Positions 1 to 9,136 of a stretch of DNA of 64,000 nucleotides are shown here, piece by piece; positions within the stretch are counted from its first letter, which is position 1, and the number at the start of each line of letters is the position of its first letter. Location: NCBI GenBank assembly GCA_030431255.1, contig JAUIJL010000007.1, forward strand, positions 186,001 to 250,000, in the 5' to 3' direction. Origin of the DNA: Thermoanaerobaculia bacterium. GTDB taxonomy: Bacteria; Acidobacteriota; Thermoanaerobaculia; Multivoradales; J023. The notes beneath the pieces were generated by a model. That model searched no databases. It saw only the letters and a program-made list of their open reading frames with translations, and had not been told where the DNA came from. The translations under genes were made by a program, and so were the position numbers.

Positions 1-1425
1 CAGCTCGTTCTCGGATCGGGCCCCGGAGGCGGTGAGGCTCTCCAGCAGCACCCGCGCCCGCATCCGTTCGAGGATCCCGAAGGCTCGGGCCAGATCGAGC
101 TCGTTGTGCTCGGAATCGGAGCCCGATCGCGACGCCCTCAGCAGATGGCCGGAGAGGGCGTAGTAGACCTCGGTCCATGGGGCAAATACCTGGGCACGGC
201 CGAAATCTCGGGCCTGCTGATCCCGCCACTGCTCAATGCGATCGAGGCTCGCGGCCATGCTCCGCATCAACGAATTCCGATCCAAGAGCCGCCATTCCAC
301 CTCCAGCCGATCGGCCCAACCATCGACACCGTCGCCGAAATAGGGCGATGCCAGGGCGACCTGCCGGGATTGCTCCACCAGCTCAAGCGCTCGATCCGTG
401 GACGTCTCCCAAATCGCCATGGCCGCGAGGGCTCGGGTTTGCACCGACGAGAAGTCGATCTGCTCGCTCAGCTCGAGACTGCGCGTCACCAGCTCCCAAC
501 CTGCCTCACCGCCTACCAACCGCCCCAGGCGTAGGGCGGCATCGGCCTGGGCGAAGGGTTGATCCGCCTCTACCGCGGCATCCAAGGCGTTTCGCAACAG
601 CTGCTCGATGTGGTGCGCATCCACCTGCTGTGATGCGCTTAGAGCGACCACCGCGATCACCGCGTTCTGAAGCGCGGTCGCTCGGCCATAGAGGTCCTCC
701 GCGTCCAGGCAGATCTCCGCCGTCCGTTGGTACGCCGCCTCGGCCTCCTCGTACCAACCCAGCTGATAACGCACATTTCCGAGGCCGAGCCAAACCTCGC
801 GCACCAGCGACGGATGGGCGTCCACGCCCATGTCGGCCACGCGTTCCGCCAAGCTGAGGAATTGCAACTCGACGCTTTCCAGCTGCCGACCATGGGCCAG
901 ATCCTCCCGCGCCCGCTGAAGATCGACTTGGGCCTCCAACACCCCGTCTCCAGCCGCGCGGGCCACCTGCCCCGCCAAATCCAGCTCCCCCCGGGCCCGC
1001 TCATCTTGCCCTTGACGGCCGAGCACTCGACTGAGGTTAATCCGTGCGTAGGCCTCACCTTGAGCGCTCTTCCGCCGTGAAAATTCAGCGGCGGCCGCGG
1101 ACAATAAGGGCTCGGCTCCGTGGTCGCCTTGCAACATGCGCAACCGTCCCAAATCGAACCGCAGGCAGGGATCATCGTAGGTTTCGAGCAGGGAGTCGAG
1201 CTCTTGGGCAGCCTCGGAGATCAGGCCGTGGGTCGTGCCGGCCACATAGATACAACGACAAACGTCCCAAGCAGTAGAACCCGCCCCGAGGCTTTGGGTG
1301 ACCCTTGGGACACACCGGTCCAGCTCCGCTCGTCCGAGCTGCTCTCGGTCGGCGTCGCTTTGGGCAGCCACCGACGACGACGCCCCGACCAGCGCAAGCA
1401 ATACGCCGAAGCCCCGAAGCCCCAT
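1..1425 (-). CDS. Secreted TPR-like helical repeat protein, C-terminus outside window (possibly CHAT-type)
   Basis: The minus-strand frame is open from an ATG at 1425 to the left edge, so at least 475 residues are present and the C-terminus is missing. Residues 1-25 look like a signal peptide ending in Ala-Ala-Gln. The rest is helical, with Leu/Ala/Glu-rich repeats resembling degenerate TPRs (for example the stretch around 'LGWYEEAEAAYQRTAE'). The last visible part, 'AFGILERMRARVLLESL', resembles the segment that links TPRs to a CHAT protease-like domain in many bacterial CHAT proteins, but no CHAT domain is visible here, so that assignment is an inference. A TTG at 1440 is an alternative start. 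It lies downstream of the 1541-2629 gene on the same strand, separated by a palindromic repeat. Confidence 0.72.
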   Translation of the reverse strand, partial: MGLRGFGVLLALVGASSSVAAQSDADREQLGRAELDRCVPRVTQSLGAGSTAWDVCRCIYVAGTTHGLISEAAQELDSLLETYDDPCLRFDLGRLRMLQGDHGAEPLLSAAAAEFSRRKSAQGEAYARINLSRVLGRQGQDERARGELDLAGQVARAAGDGVLEAQVDLQRAREDLAHGRQLESVELQFLSLAERVADMGVDAHPSLVREVWLGLGNVRYQLGWYEEAEAAYQRTAEICLDAEDLYGRATALQNAVIAVVALSASQQVDAHHIEQLLRNALDAAVEADQPFAQADAALRLGRLVGGEAGWELVTRSLELSEQIDFSSVQTRALAAMAIWETSTDRALELVEQSRQVALASPYFGDGVDGWADRLEVEWRLLDRNSLMRSMAASLDRIEQWRDQQARDFGRAQVFAPWTEVYYALSGHLLRASRSGSDSEHNELDLARAFGILERMRARVLLESLTASGARSENEL

Positions 1426-1451
1426 GGGCGCGAAGCGCAAGCATTTATCCC

Positions 1452-1476
1452 CCCCTCTCCCGGGACGGGAGAGGGG
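1452..1476. repeat. Perfect 11-bp inverted repeat (C/G-rich intergenic palindrome)
   Basis: Arms 1452-1462 (CCCCTCTCCCG) and 1466-1476 are perfect reverse complements around a GGA loop. Related G/C runs follow up to about 1503. It sits between two leftward genes and lacks a clear T-run, so it is more likely a dispersed palindromic element than a classical terminator. Confidence 0.7.
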
Positions 1477-1540
1477 AGTTAGGGGGGTGAGGGCTCTCCC
1501 CCTCACGTCCGACCTCACCGCGTCCGACCGAGCCACCCCC

Positions 1541-2629
1541 TCAAGGGGCGCCCGCCGTGCCGCTGTCGTGTAGCGGACCAGAGTGCATGCGACACGGATC
1601 CATGAAGACCCGGTTCGGGGTCATCTCGATCGCGGCAATGCGCACGTCGGTTCCGCCGATCGACAGGGTCTCGCCGGGGAGCGCGATTTCGTTATCGCCC
1701 CCTCCGTCACCCACCTCGAAGTCGTGGTCCAGAGCCGCGACACCGTGCCCCAAGGCCAGTCTTTCGTCGACCCACTCCACCTGACCCCAGTTGTAGTCCG
1801 CGCCCAGCCAATCCTCTTTCGGATTTCTGGCCAAAACCGATTGGCGCCAAACCCCGGAAACAGCCGACCAATCCGGAGGATTCAAAATTGGGTCTAAGCT
1901 CTCGGTTTGAACCGTGGGCTTCATCCGCACATCGAGGTGATCCAAGACGAAACCGCTGGCCGCCAGCTCATGGATTTGGTCGTGAAAGGTAAACCAATCC
2001 AGGCCCACCGAGCTCCAGACCCGATGGGTCTCGGCGCCCGGATGCCATAGGCCGGTGATGCTCATCTGCTCATCCTTGATCGAGGTCTCGAAATCCACCA
2101 GATGAAAGCTCTCCCCCAGCTCCCGTAGCCGATCGGCGAAATCCACCGGGGTGAGATCGGATTCCAGCACGGCCCCAGAGCATTGGGGACGCCAAACCCC
2201 GGCAAATCTCACATTCGCGTCTTTACCGGTGGTCTCCATGCCCCGAAGGCAGTATCCGTCGGCTTCCAGCTCTTGATTCTTGATCGTCAGGGCAGCCAGG
2301 GACATATCCGTAAGCAGCTGGGATACACCAAGGCCCTGGCGATAAACACCCGCGTATTGACGGTCTGAGCCGTTGCCGGAGATTTCGAGATCCACCAACA
2401 CGTATCCCGGGGGGGTGACCAGCTCCTCGAGCTCGTCGACTTTCACGACCCGGGTCGGAGGGGCATCCTCCCGCCACATCACGGTGAAGTAATTCTTCGG
2501 TGCGGTTTGGGGTTGGTCGGACAATCCGCCCGGACCGTCCACCTGTGCCCAGGCATTCGATCCCCAAACCGTGGTCAGAATCACGAATGCGATCACACCG
2601 CAAATCGTCGTATGTCTTGCTTGTCTCAT
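1541..2629 (-). CDS. Secreted protein with polyglycine-hydrolase-like (BTRD1-type) tandem repeats
   Basis: 362 residues from an ATG at 2629, preceded by AGGAG at a 7-nt spacing. Residues 1-29 form a signal peptide ending in Ala-Trp-Ala-Gln. The mature protein is built from repeated units of about 45-50 residues, each ending in a Gly-Val/Leu-Trp/Tyr-like motif ('YAGVYRQG', 'FAGVWRPQ', 'ITGLWHPG', 'VSGVWRQS') preceded by a helix of the type 'LAASGFVLDHLDV'. This pattern matches the bacterial tandem repeat domain 1 found in polyglycine hydrolases. No Ser-x-x-Lys beta-lactamase-type catalytic domain is visible, so this is a repeat-only protein whose activity is unknown. It is probably extracellular or periplasmic. 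Confidence 0.75.
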   Translation of the reverse strand: MRQARHTTICGVIAFVILTTVWGSNAWAQVDGPGGLSDQPQTAPKNYFTVMWREDAPPTRVVKVDELEELVTPPGYVLVDLEISGNGSDRQYAGVYRQGLGVSQLLTDMSLAALTIKNQELEADGYCLRGMETTGKDANVRFAGVWRPQCSGAVLESDLTPVDFADRLRELGESFHLVDFETSIKDEQMSITGLWHPGAETHRVWSSVGLDWFTFHDQIHELAASGFVLDHLDVRMKPTVQTESLDPILNPPDWSAVSGVWRQSVLARNPKEDWLGADYNWGQVEWVDERLALGHGVAALDHDFEVGDGGGDNEIALPGETLSIGGTDVRIAAIEMTPNRVFMDPCRMHSGPLHDSGTAGAP

Positions 2630-2699
2630 GATGTTTCTCCTAGGGGGCCGGGGATTTCAGCATCGCCTCGGCAGTTGAGCAACGCCTGGGGCGCGGCGA

Positions 2700-3452
2700 T
2701 TACTCACCCGAAGATTCTGGGCTTGCCAGCTCGGCCCGGAAGCCCACGGAAGACAGCCGTTCGCCGCCTTCCAAAACAGCCTCGACCTGCCAAATCAAAA
2801 CGGTGCCGTCGGCCAGCCCGGCCAGCTGGTCGGCGGGGATCGTCACCTCCGATCGGGACAGATTTCGGGATTCGAAAACCGGCTCCAACTCCTCGGTGGT
2901 CACCACCAAGTGGTAGCGAGCCCCCTCCGGGCCGGACCAAAGCAACCGTGCTTGATCACGGGGCAACACGGCGCCGTCGGCCAGCTCGGAGACCAGCTCC
3001 TCGGTGGACGCGCTGCGATAAATAGGATCGGTGGGGGTCTCCACCGGGGCCTGGGTTCGCCAATTGAGCACCACCAGGATCAACGCTGCGGCGATCGCCA
3101 AGCCGGAAGCCCAGCGCCGGGTCGACGAGGTCCGGGTCGATGAGGTGCGGGTCGCTGCCTGGCGAGCGAAAGGCACCACCTCTCCGACGGATGGCTCGGC
3201 CCGCTTCTTGCTCGCCCCGCTTTGATCGACCATCGCGCGGGTCAGTCGAAAGTCTTCGGCACAGGCAGGACAATCCGCCGTGTGCTCAACGATTCGGCGA
3301 AAGACCTCCGGTTCCAGCTCTCCGGCAACGGCCTGCCAAAGCTGCTCGGCGGACGGACAGTCTCCCCGAGGTGCGCTGCCGACCAGACCCTGGAAGGTCT
3401 CCGGCCATGAAGCCTCGGGTAAGTGGAGGTTGCGGTCGGCGCGATCGGTCAT
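2700..3452 (-). CDS. Zinc-finger anti-sigma factor, single-pass membrane protein
   Basis: 250 residues from an ATG at 3452. The N-terminal cytoplasmic part contains the anti-sigma zinc motif Hx3Cx2C ('HTADCPAC', about residues 54-61). A membrane segment ('GLAIAAALILVVLNW') follows a Ser/Thr/Arg-rich stretch with a short repeat (TRTSSTRTSSTR). The C-terminal part is predicted to be extracytoplasmic. The ATG overlaps the TGA of the upstream sigma gene as ATGA, so the two are translationally coupled. A longer frame extends upstream but runs through the sigma gene and is not credible. Role inferred: membrane sequestration of the neighbouring ECF sigma factor until an envelope signal releases it. 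Confidence 0.85.
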   Translation of the reverse strand: MTDRADRNLHLPEASWPETFQGLVGSAPRGDCPSAEQLWQAVAGELEPEVFRRIVEHTADCPACAEDFRLTRAMVDQSGASKKRAEPSVGEVVPFARQAATRTSSTRTSSTRRWASGLAIAAALILVVLNWRTQAPVETPTDPIYRSASTEELVSELADGAVLPRDQARLLWSGPEGARYHLVVTTEELEPVFESRNLSRSEVTIPADQLAGLADGTVLIWQVEAVLEGGERLSSVGFRAELASPESSGE

Positions 3453-4006
3453 GGTCGGATCCCCTTGCCGTCGAGGCAATCCCTCAGATCCTGCAACCCT
3501 CGATGCACCAGGTTGTAGACTTTTTTGGTCGCCCAGCCCAGGAGGGGGGCGGATTCCGCCGGCGAATAACCTTGAAGATGTAATGTCACCGCTTGCTTTC
3601 TCGACCCGGCGAGACCTCGGAGACAATCCTGTAGCTCGGACGCCAAATACCGACTTTCCGCTCGTCGTTCCGGGCTCGCTCGGTCGCTGACCCACTGGGG
3701 GTCGTCGGAGGCAGAGCTCTCCTCCAGCTCCACCTCATTCCTGCGGCGCATGCGGCGGATCTCATCGATCATCGCGGAGTGGGCCGCGCGCCAGAGATAA
3801 GACGCATTGAAGTTGCGGGATTTCTCACCCTTTCGGGAAATTTCCATCACCCGCATCACCGCCACCTGGACCAAATCGTCACGACGGTCCGCCATCCACG
3901 TCGGGCACATGCCCCGGACGGCCCGTTCCATCCGTTGCAGCACCGACGAAAGCGCTTCCTCGCTCAGCCCATCCACCGCTTGCTCTTCCAACGCTCGCTC
4001 TTCCAC
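3449..4006 (-). CDS. ECF-type RNA polymerase sigma factor
   Basis: The protein has sigma-70 region 2 ('DDLVQVAVMRVME', 'YLWRAAHSAMIDEIRR') and a region 4 helix-turn-helix ('RKQAVTLHLQGYSPAESAPLLGWATKKVYNLVHRGLQDLRD'-type, abbreviated here to its key blocks RKQAVTLHLQGYS and KKVYNLVHRGL). There is no region 3, as expected for an ECF sigma. The open frame reaches a TTG at 4090, but a strong terminator hairpin lies at 4096-4132. I therefore prefer a GTG at 4006 (a GTG at 4057 is an alternative), leaving room for a promoter. The anti-sigma gene follows with a 4-nt overlap. Its target regulon is not evident, although the flanking genes are all secreted proteins. Confidence 0.82.
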   Translation of the reverse strand: MEERALEEQAVDGLSEEALSSVLQRMERAVRGMCPTWMADRRDDLVQVAVMRVMEISRKGEKSRNFNASYLWRAAHSAMIDEIRRMRRRNEVELEESSASDDPQWVSDRASPERRAESRYLASELQDCLRGLAGSRKQAVTLHLQGYSPAESAPLLGWATKKVYNLVHRGLQDLRDCLDGKGIRP

Positions 4007-4095
4007 CGTTGGTTGCTCTTTCGACTGCAGATCCTCTCGATGACCGCAGGATATCACCGGCCGAGGGCACCGATGCCCGGCTGAAGCCAAATGAC

Positions 4096-4132
4096 AAAAA
4101 GGCCCGTCTCCACGTGTGGAGACGGGCCTTTT
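4096..4132 (-). terminator. Strong Rho-independent terminator of the M36 peptidase gene
   Basis: A 13-bp inverted repeat (GGCCCGTCTCCAC / GTGGAGACGGGCC, 4101-4128) is flanked by AAAAA on the left and TTTT on the right. Read on the minus strand it ends in TTTTT, about 50 nt beyond the stop of the peptidase gene at 4183. It may act in both directions. Confidence 0.85.
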
Positions 4133-4182
4133 GAGGATCTGAGCCGGCTGGGCCGGCTCAGTTGACGGATAAGGAGCTCGTC

Positions 4183-7100
4183 CTATTCAGCGACGAAACC
4201 CACAGTGCTCGACCAGGCGGAGACGTCACCGCTTTCGAATCCATCGGTGAAGATCGGCAGGACCGCGCAATTGGCCTGTCCGTCCTCCACCTGCAGATCG
4301 ATGTTGGTGAGAATCACTCGGTCGAAAGCGAAACCTCGTTCTACCGCGGCACCGTCGGTGCCGTAGACAAATTCCAAGCGGGACTGCTGGCCCGACAAGC
4401 CGGCGGAGCCCAAGGCCCCGGCGGTCCAAGTGCTGGCGGCCCAGGAATTTCCGCTGGTGGTGCCCGCCCAACCGACTTCGTCCGTGTTGCAAGCGCCGTA
4501 GGAATCCCCGGCCGCGTCATAGGCGCGTCCGCCGTCCGGTGAGCGCACCGCACGGGTGCCCGAAGCATCGATGGTGGACAGGTTGGCACGATCCCACCAC
4601 TGTCCGCCGAAGTCCTCGATTTCGTAGTTGGTGAAGGCGCTGAGCGTGGTCGACGCCGACGGCACGAAAATCGGCGACCGGACGCGATCACACTGGCCGT
4701 CGAGCAGGGTCGACGAGTTCATCGCGATCGACGTTCCGCCGGCTCCGCCCACCGCGCCGGAGCGGTTGAAGGTGCCTCGGTTCACCACCCATCCCTCGGT
4801 CGTCGACTCGAAGTCGAAGGTCTTGGAGGCGAAGGTCTGGAAATCGCTTTCCAGATCATTGACCTGCAGCGTGCCGGTAACCGTGCGCGGCGACAGCTCA
4901 TCACTGGTCACTTCCACCTCGAACACGATGGAGTCGGCGAACGCCACGTCGACGGCCATGAAGTCGAAGCTGGCAACGCCGGTGCCACAGCTGCTCAACG
5001 AGGCGTTGTCGATGTCGAAACCACTGATGGTGAAGTCGATGCCGGGGTGGCTGGGTGATTTGACACTGACGATGCGAGCGTTGGTCAGGGTACCGGTGCC
5101 GATGTTGGACACATCGAAGCTCAGGGTCGCCTGCTCACAGCTGTCGAGGAATTGATCGGCGTCTCCGCTGGAGATGCTCAAGCTCTCCGAGCCCGGGCTG
5201 ACCGCCATGTTGGCTCCGGCCACCGGGGTCACCGAGGCACAGCTCGACGCCGGACCCAGGCAGCTCGCGCCACCGGCTCCCACGGGCACCACCACGTAGT
5301 AGTACTCCATGCCGTTCTTGAGCTCCTCATCGACAAAGCTCAGACCCGTGGTCTCCCCCAGGTATTTCTTGCCGAACTCACAGCTGAACACGCCCTCGGT
5401 GCGGTAGACGCGATACGAGGCCGCGTCAGCCACCGCTCCCCAGGTCAGGGTCGCGCCGCGATCGAAGGGCGAGGTCGCCACCGTGGGCGCGATCGACGGC
5501 CGGTTGGCACAGCCGCTTTGTTGCACCGTCGGCGTGGGGCAGGCGATGTCGTGACGGTCGAAGGCCGCGAAGATCGACGCCATATGAGGCGTGCCGTTGG
5601 CCAGATTGCCGTCGTCGTCGTCCGCCGCCAGATAGTTCAGGTAGCCGCCATCGGCATTACAGCCGTCGCCGGTCGCGGCCCCGTCGACACAGGTGTACCA
5701 CTCACCGGTGGCACCACCGCCTTCGAAGGTCAGGCGGGTGGTCAGGCGGTAGGCGGTCTCCGCATCCATGCCCGTGCCGGGCAGATCCCGCTTCCACAGA
5801 TCCCATACGGACTCGGCCGCCACCGCGCCTTCGCAGTGCACGCTGCCGTTACAGGGAGCGGCGTTGCCGTCGTTGGGGAACTCACAGCTGCTGTCGATGA
5901 AGGCGATGCCGTGGGGCTGGCCCGAGGCGCGTTTGGCCCAATCGATGTCACGCACACCGGTGCAATCCGTGCAGGCGTCGCCGAAACCCGTGCAATTGGT
6001 GGTGCGGAAGTTGCGGCCCATGCAGGAGGCGTTCAAGCGCAGGGAAGCGTAGATGTCGGCAATGCCTTCACCCGGATTGGAGATGCCGGGATTGGCGTCG
6101 GCGCCGTCCATGCCGTGACCCCACTCGTGCACGAAGACACCGGCGATTTCACCGGTGTTGGAGCAACCCCCGCCGGAGCGATAGAAGCGCAAGCCGCCGG
6201 GGCCGCCGGTGGCGTTGCAGGTTAAATTGATGTTCATTTCCACCGGCAGCTGGGATTGCAGCCAGCTGTTGTCGGGCAGGTACGACCGGCCGATTTCCAT
6301 CGAGCGGTTGATCTCATAGAAGCCGGAGCGGCTCGAATGGGTGTTGCCCGCGGACCCGGCGCCGGCCGGCGTGGTGCAATCGATGCCGCCGCTGGTGCCG
6401 AGGTCAAACACCGCCGCCGAGCTCGACTCGCTGACCGCGCCGCAGTTGTCGGTGATGGCCACGTACGGCCCCTGCAAGGCGGTGGTCAAGGTGCCGTCGA
6501 TACAGCCGACGTTGCCGCCGCTGTCGGAGGTGTGGGTATTGCCCCCTTCGGTGAGGTAGGCAAACGGAATCGGGAAGGTCTGGTTGATGCCGTCCGGCGA
6601 CGCGCCGTCGTTGCTCACCGGATAGACGCCACCCTGGACCTCGCGGGTGGTCGCCGCGCCCAGGGCGTCCTCGGGACCTTCGAAATAATGCGCTTTGTCG
6701 GCGAAGGCGAGCAGACCGCCGTCGTGGGCGTCCACCAGGGCCTCCCACTCGCCGATCTCGTTAGGGGTTTGTCCGCGCCAGGACCACACCAAGCGGTAGT
6801 CATAACCTCGACCGATCTCTACGGTCCGCGGATCGGAACCGTTGGCCACCGGCACGAGCATCAGCTCCGGTTTGCGCCATTGCAGACCGGAGTCGACACC
6901 GGCCACATGGTTGCGGGCGACTTGCAACGCGCTCGGCGCGTCCAGAACGGGCGTCGACGACACCCGGATGTCACCCCATTTGACCGCGCCCCACAGCACC
7001 AAATTGCCGTGGCTGATCACCGCGTGCAGATAGCTGCCCCGCACCCGCAGCCCGTCTTTGATCCGGGGCACGTGGATTTGAATCAGCTCACTGCCGCGGT

Positions 7101-7566
7101 GGGCGGTGACCTTCTCCTGGCCGAGCTCGGAAAGATCGAGCCCCAGGTCGGAGGCATTGGCATCCAGCCAGGAGCGATAAGCGCCCCAAGCCGTGGACCG
7201 CACATCGCCGACGTCGGTGGGCGCGGCTTTGCCCAACGATCGCCAGGTCAAAGTGTTGCCGAGACCCGGCAGCAGGGGCGTGGCGGGCATCAAGGTGCCC
7301 CATCGGCCACTGCGGGGATCCATGAAAGCCCCACCGTGATCCACGCCCAGCCGTGCCAACGGAGCGAGCTTGGCGCTTTCGTCTCGGGAGATCAATTGAG
7401 CCTCAGTGAAGTATTGGGAGCCGATGTAGAGCTCGGGACGGGTCATGGTCTTGTTGCGCAGGGGCCCGTCCTCGGGAGGATCAAAGGCCAACATCGGCAA
7501 CGCGGCCAGGGCAAGGGCCAGACAAAGGCTGAGATGTCGTTGGGTGATTGTCCACTTGGAAAACAT
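4183..7566 (-). CDS. Secreted M36 (fungalysin-type) metallopeptidase with FN3 domain and C-terminal tag
   Basis: 1127 residues from the ATG at 7566, which has GAGG about 7 nt upstream (a TTG at 7578 is in frame). A signal peptide is followed by a long propeptide, then a zinc peptidase domain with HEWGH at about residues 480-484 and the third ligand in 'GEGIADIYASL' (Glu about 500), the pattern of family M36. A fibronectin type III-like domain follows (about 690-790, 'GATLTWGAVADAASYRVYR'), then beta-rich domains. The last 25 residues carry 'IFTDGFESGDVSAWSS'. Role: extracellular proteolysis, probably nutrient acquisition. The same tail occurs in the LamG protein at 27457-28449. A strong terminator follows the gene. 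Confidence 0.92.
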   Translation of the reverse strand: MFSKWTITQRHLSLCLALALAALPMLAFDPPEDGPLRNKTMTRPELYIGSQYFTEAQLISRDESAKLAPLARLGVDHGGAFMDPRSGRWGTLMPATPLLPGLGNTLTWRSLGKAAPTDVGDVRSTAWGAYRSWLDANASDLGLDLSELGQEKVTAHRGSELIQIHVPRIKDGLRVRGSYLHAVISHGNLVLWGAVKWGDIRVSSTPVLDAPSALQVARNHVAGVDSGLQWRKPELMLVPVANGSDPRTVEIGRGYDYRLVWSWRGQTPNEIGEWEALVDAHDGGLLAFADKAHYFEGPEDALGAATTREVQGGVYPVSNDGASPDGINQTFPIPFAYLTEGGNTHTSDSGGNVGCIDGTLTTALQGPYVAITDNCGAVSESSSAAVFDLGTSGGIDCTTPAGAGSAGNTHSSRSGFYEINRSMEIGRSYLPDNSWLQSQLPVEMNINLTCNATGGPGGLRFYRSGGGCSNTGEIAGVFVHEWGHGMDGADANPGISNPGEGIADIYASLRLNASCMGRNFRTTNCTGFGDACTDCTGVRDIDWAKRASGQPHGIAFIDSSCEFPNDGNAAPCNGSVHCEGAVAAESVWDLWKRDLPGTGMDAETAYRLTTRLTFEGGGATGEWYTCVDGAATGDGCNADGGYLNYLAADDDDGNLANGTPHMASIFAAFDRHDIACPTPTVQQSGCANRPSIAPTVATSPFDRGATLTWGAVADAASYRVYRTEGVFSCEFGKKYLGETTGLSFVDEELKNGMEYYYVVVPVGAGGASCLGPASSCASVTPVAGANMAVSPGSESLSISSGDADQFLDSCEQATLSFDVSNIGTGTLTNARIVSVKSPSHPGIDFTISGFDIDNASLSSCGTGVASFDFMAVDVAFADSIVFEVEVTSDELSPRTVTGTLQVNDLESDFQTFASKTFDFESTTEGWVVNRGTFNRSGAVGGAGGTSIAMNSSTLLDGQCDRVRSPIFVPSASTTLSAFTNYEIEDFGGQWWDRANLSTIDASGTRAVRSPDGGRAYDAAGDSYGACNTDEVGWAGTTSGNSWAASTWTAGALGSAGLSGQQSRLEFVYGTDGAAVERGFAFDRVILTNIDLQVEDGQANCAVLPIFTDGFESGDVSAWSSTVGFVAE

Positions 7567-7905
7567 ACGCGTCCTCAATCAATAGAGAGTCTGTAGGGAA
7601 GAGCGGCTTGGACGACGAAGAAAGATCGGAAGCTCAGCCCCGAGATCCAATCGTGGGTCGAGCATCAAGAGAGAAGCGGTCGCGAGCGCCGATTCCGCTT
7701 CCGGTGGTCTCCACAGGACACACCAAGGCGGAAATCACGAATTTGACGGCTCCTTCAAGGTAAGCGCCATCGAGCGAGCAACTCCGCAGAGTCGAAATCC
7801 CTCGCCGATTCCACTTCTGCGCGTCAGTTTTCAGGACATGAGCTATTGAACGGACCGCTGGTCCGTGGGCGCCGCCGGCTTCTCAGGAGGGGTGTTTCCG
7901 AGGGA
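7567..7905. other. Intergenic region upstream of the M36 gene
   Basis: About 340 bases between two leftward genes. It should contain the promoter and leader of the peptidase gene and the 3' region of the VWA gene lies on its right. A short palindrome (CGGACC-GCT-GGTCCG, about 7853-7867) is present. I see no convincing coding frame, RNA gene or terminator. Confidence 0.5.
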
Positions 7906-9099
7906 CTAATTCGTCAGACCGGGCTCGTTGGCCCGTCGTCCGCCGAGGGTATCGACGGCATCTTTCAGGCCGTCGAGGGTCAGCTCGAACATGGGGAAGA
8001 GATCGCGGATCATGCGGATCGAGGGCGCGTTCCAGATGCGCTTGGGCTCTGGGTTGAGCCACACCGAGCCGGGGCATTTCTCCCGGAACCGACGCAGCCA
8101 ATCGAGGCCCGTGTCGCGATTGTTGTGGAAGAGATCGATCGCACCGCCGACGTGGGTCAGCTCGTAGGGGCTCATCCAGGCATCGCCGACGAAAACCACC
8201 GACCACGATTCGTCGAGGCGTTTGAGCAGCTCGTGGGTCGCCTCGCCTTTGCGATAGTAGATGTCGGTAAAAAGGTATTCGTAGGGGCAGTTGTGAAACA
8301 TCCGGCTTTCGAACGCCTTGAAATGGCTGGCCGCGTGGGCGGCCGAGAAAAGTCGCTCGCACAACATGCTGTGGGGATCCATGGAGCCGCCCACGTCCAT
8401 CAGCAGCAACAGCTTGATCCGATTCTTGCGCTCCGGCCCGAAGATCAAGTCGATCTCACCCGCGTTCTTGGCGCAGGCGTCGATGGTGGCGTCCAGATCG
8501 AGAATTTCCGGGCCCGTTTTGTCGAGCTTGCGAAGACGACGCAAGGCCATGCCGATCTGACGGGTATCGAGCACCCGATCACTGCGTAGATTCTTGAACC
8601 GCCGCTCGGTCGCCACCTGCACCGCCGAGCGATTGCGCCCTTGGCCACCGACCCTCACCCCCGCGGGATTGAATCCACCGTGGCCGAAAGGTGAGGTGCC
8701 GCCGGTACCGATCCACTTGCTGCCCCCGTGGTGAGCTTCGTCCTGCTCTTTCAGGCGCTCCTCGAATTGCTTGCGCAGCTCATCGAGATCGAGGGCTTTG
8801 AGCGCCGCTTTCTCCTCCTCGGAAAGCTCCCGCGGCAGCTCGGGATCCGCCAACCACTCCAACAGCTCGTCGGTGATGTCGAAATGGGTTTCCAAACCGC
8901 GGAAATGCTCGGCAAAGGCCTGATCGTAAAGATCGTATTGGGTCTCGCGTTTGATCAGCAGCGCCCGGGCCAAGTGGTAGAAGTGGGAAAGATCGGCGCG
9001 GGAATGGCCCTCGGCCAACGCCCGCACCAGGGTCAGCCACTCGGTCAAAGAGACCTTTAGGCCCCGGCCCCGCAAGTGGTAAAAGAATCCGCTGAACAC
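7906..9099 (-). CDS. CoxE-like VWA domain protein
   Basis: 397 residues from a GTG at 9099. The N-terminal half is helical and typical of VWA proteins of the CoxE/MadC type ('GLKVSLTEWLTLVRAL'). The C-terminal half is a von Willebrand A domain whose metal site reads 'LLLLMDVGGSMDPHS'; the first Ser of the usual DxSxS motif is Gly here. Such proteins act with MoxR AAA ATPases as chaperone pairs that remodel or insert metal into target proteins. The MoxR partner is immediately upstream (37-nt gap, same strand), so the two almost certainly form an operon. The client is not apparent in the window. Confidence 0.88.
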   Translation of the reverse strand: MFSGFFYHLRGRGLKVSLTEWLTLVRALAEGHSRADLSHFYHLARALLIKRETQYDLYDQAFAEHFRGLETHFDITDELLEWLADPELPRELSEEEKAALKALDLDELRKQFEERLKEQDEAHHGGSKWIGTGGTSPFGHGGFNPAGVRVGGQGRNRSAVQVATERRFKNLRSDRVLDTRQIGMALRRLRKLDKTGPEILDLDATIDACAKNAGEIDLIFGPERKNRIKLLLLMDVGGSMDPHSMLCERLFSAAHAASHFKAFESRMFHNCPYEYLFTDIYYRKGEATHELLKRLDESWSVVFVGDAWMSPYELTHVGGAIDLFHNNRDTGLDWLRRFREKCPGSVWLNPEPKRIWNAPSIRMIRDLFPMFELTLDGLKDAVDTLGGRRANEPGLTN

Positions 9100-9136
9100 G
9101 CTATCTCTCGCTCCCGGCTCTAAGGTCGCAAGATCG

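Noticed and set aside
6256-7596. A 446-codon plus-strand frame, and a 357-codon one at 5152-6225
   Set aside because: Both are antisense to the M36 peptidase, have no domain signature and lack ribosome binding sites.
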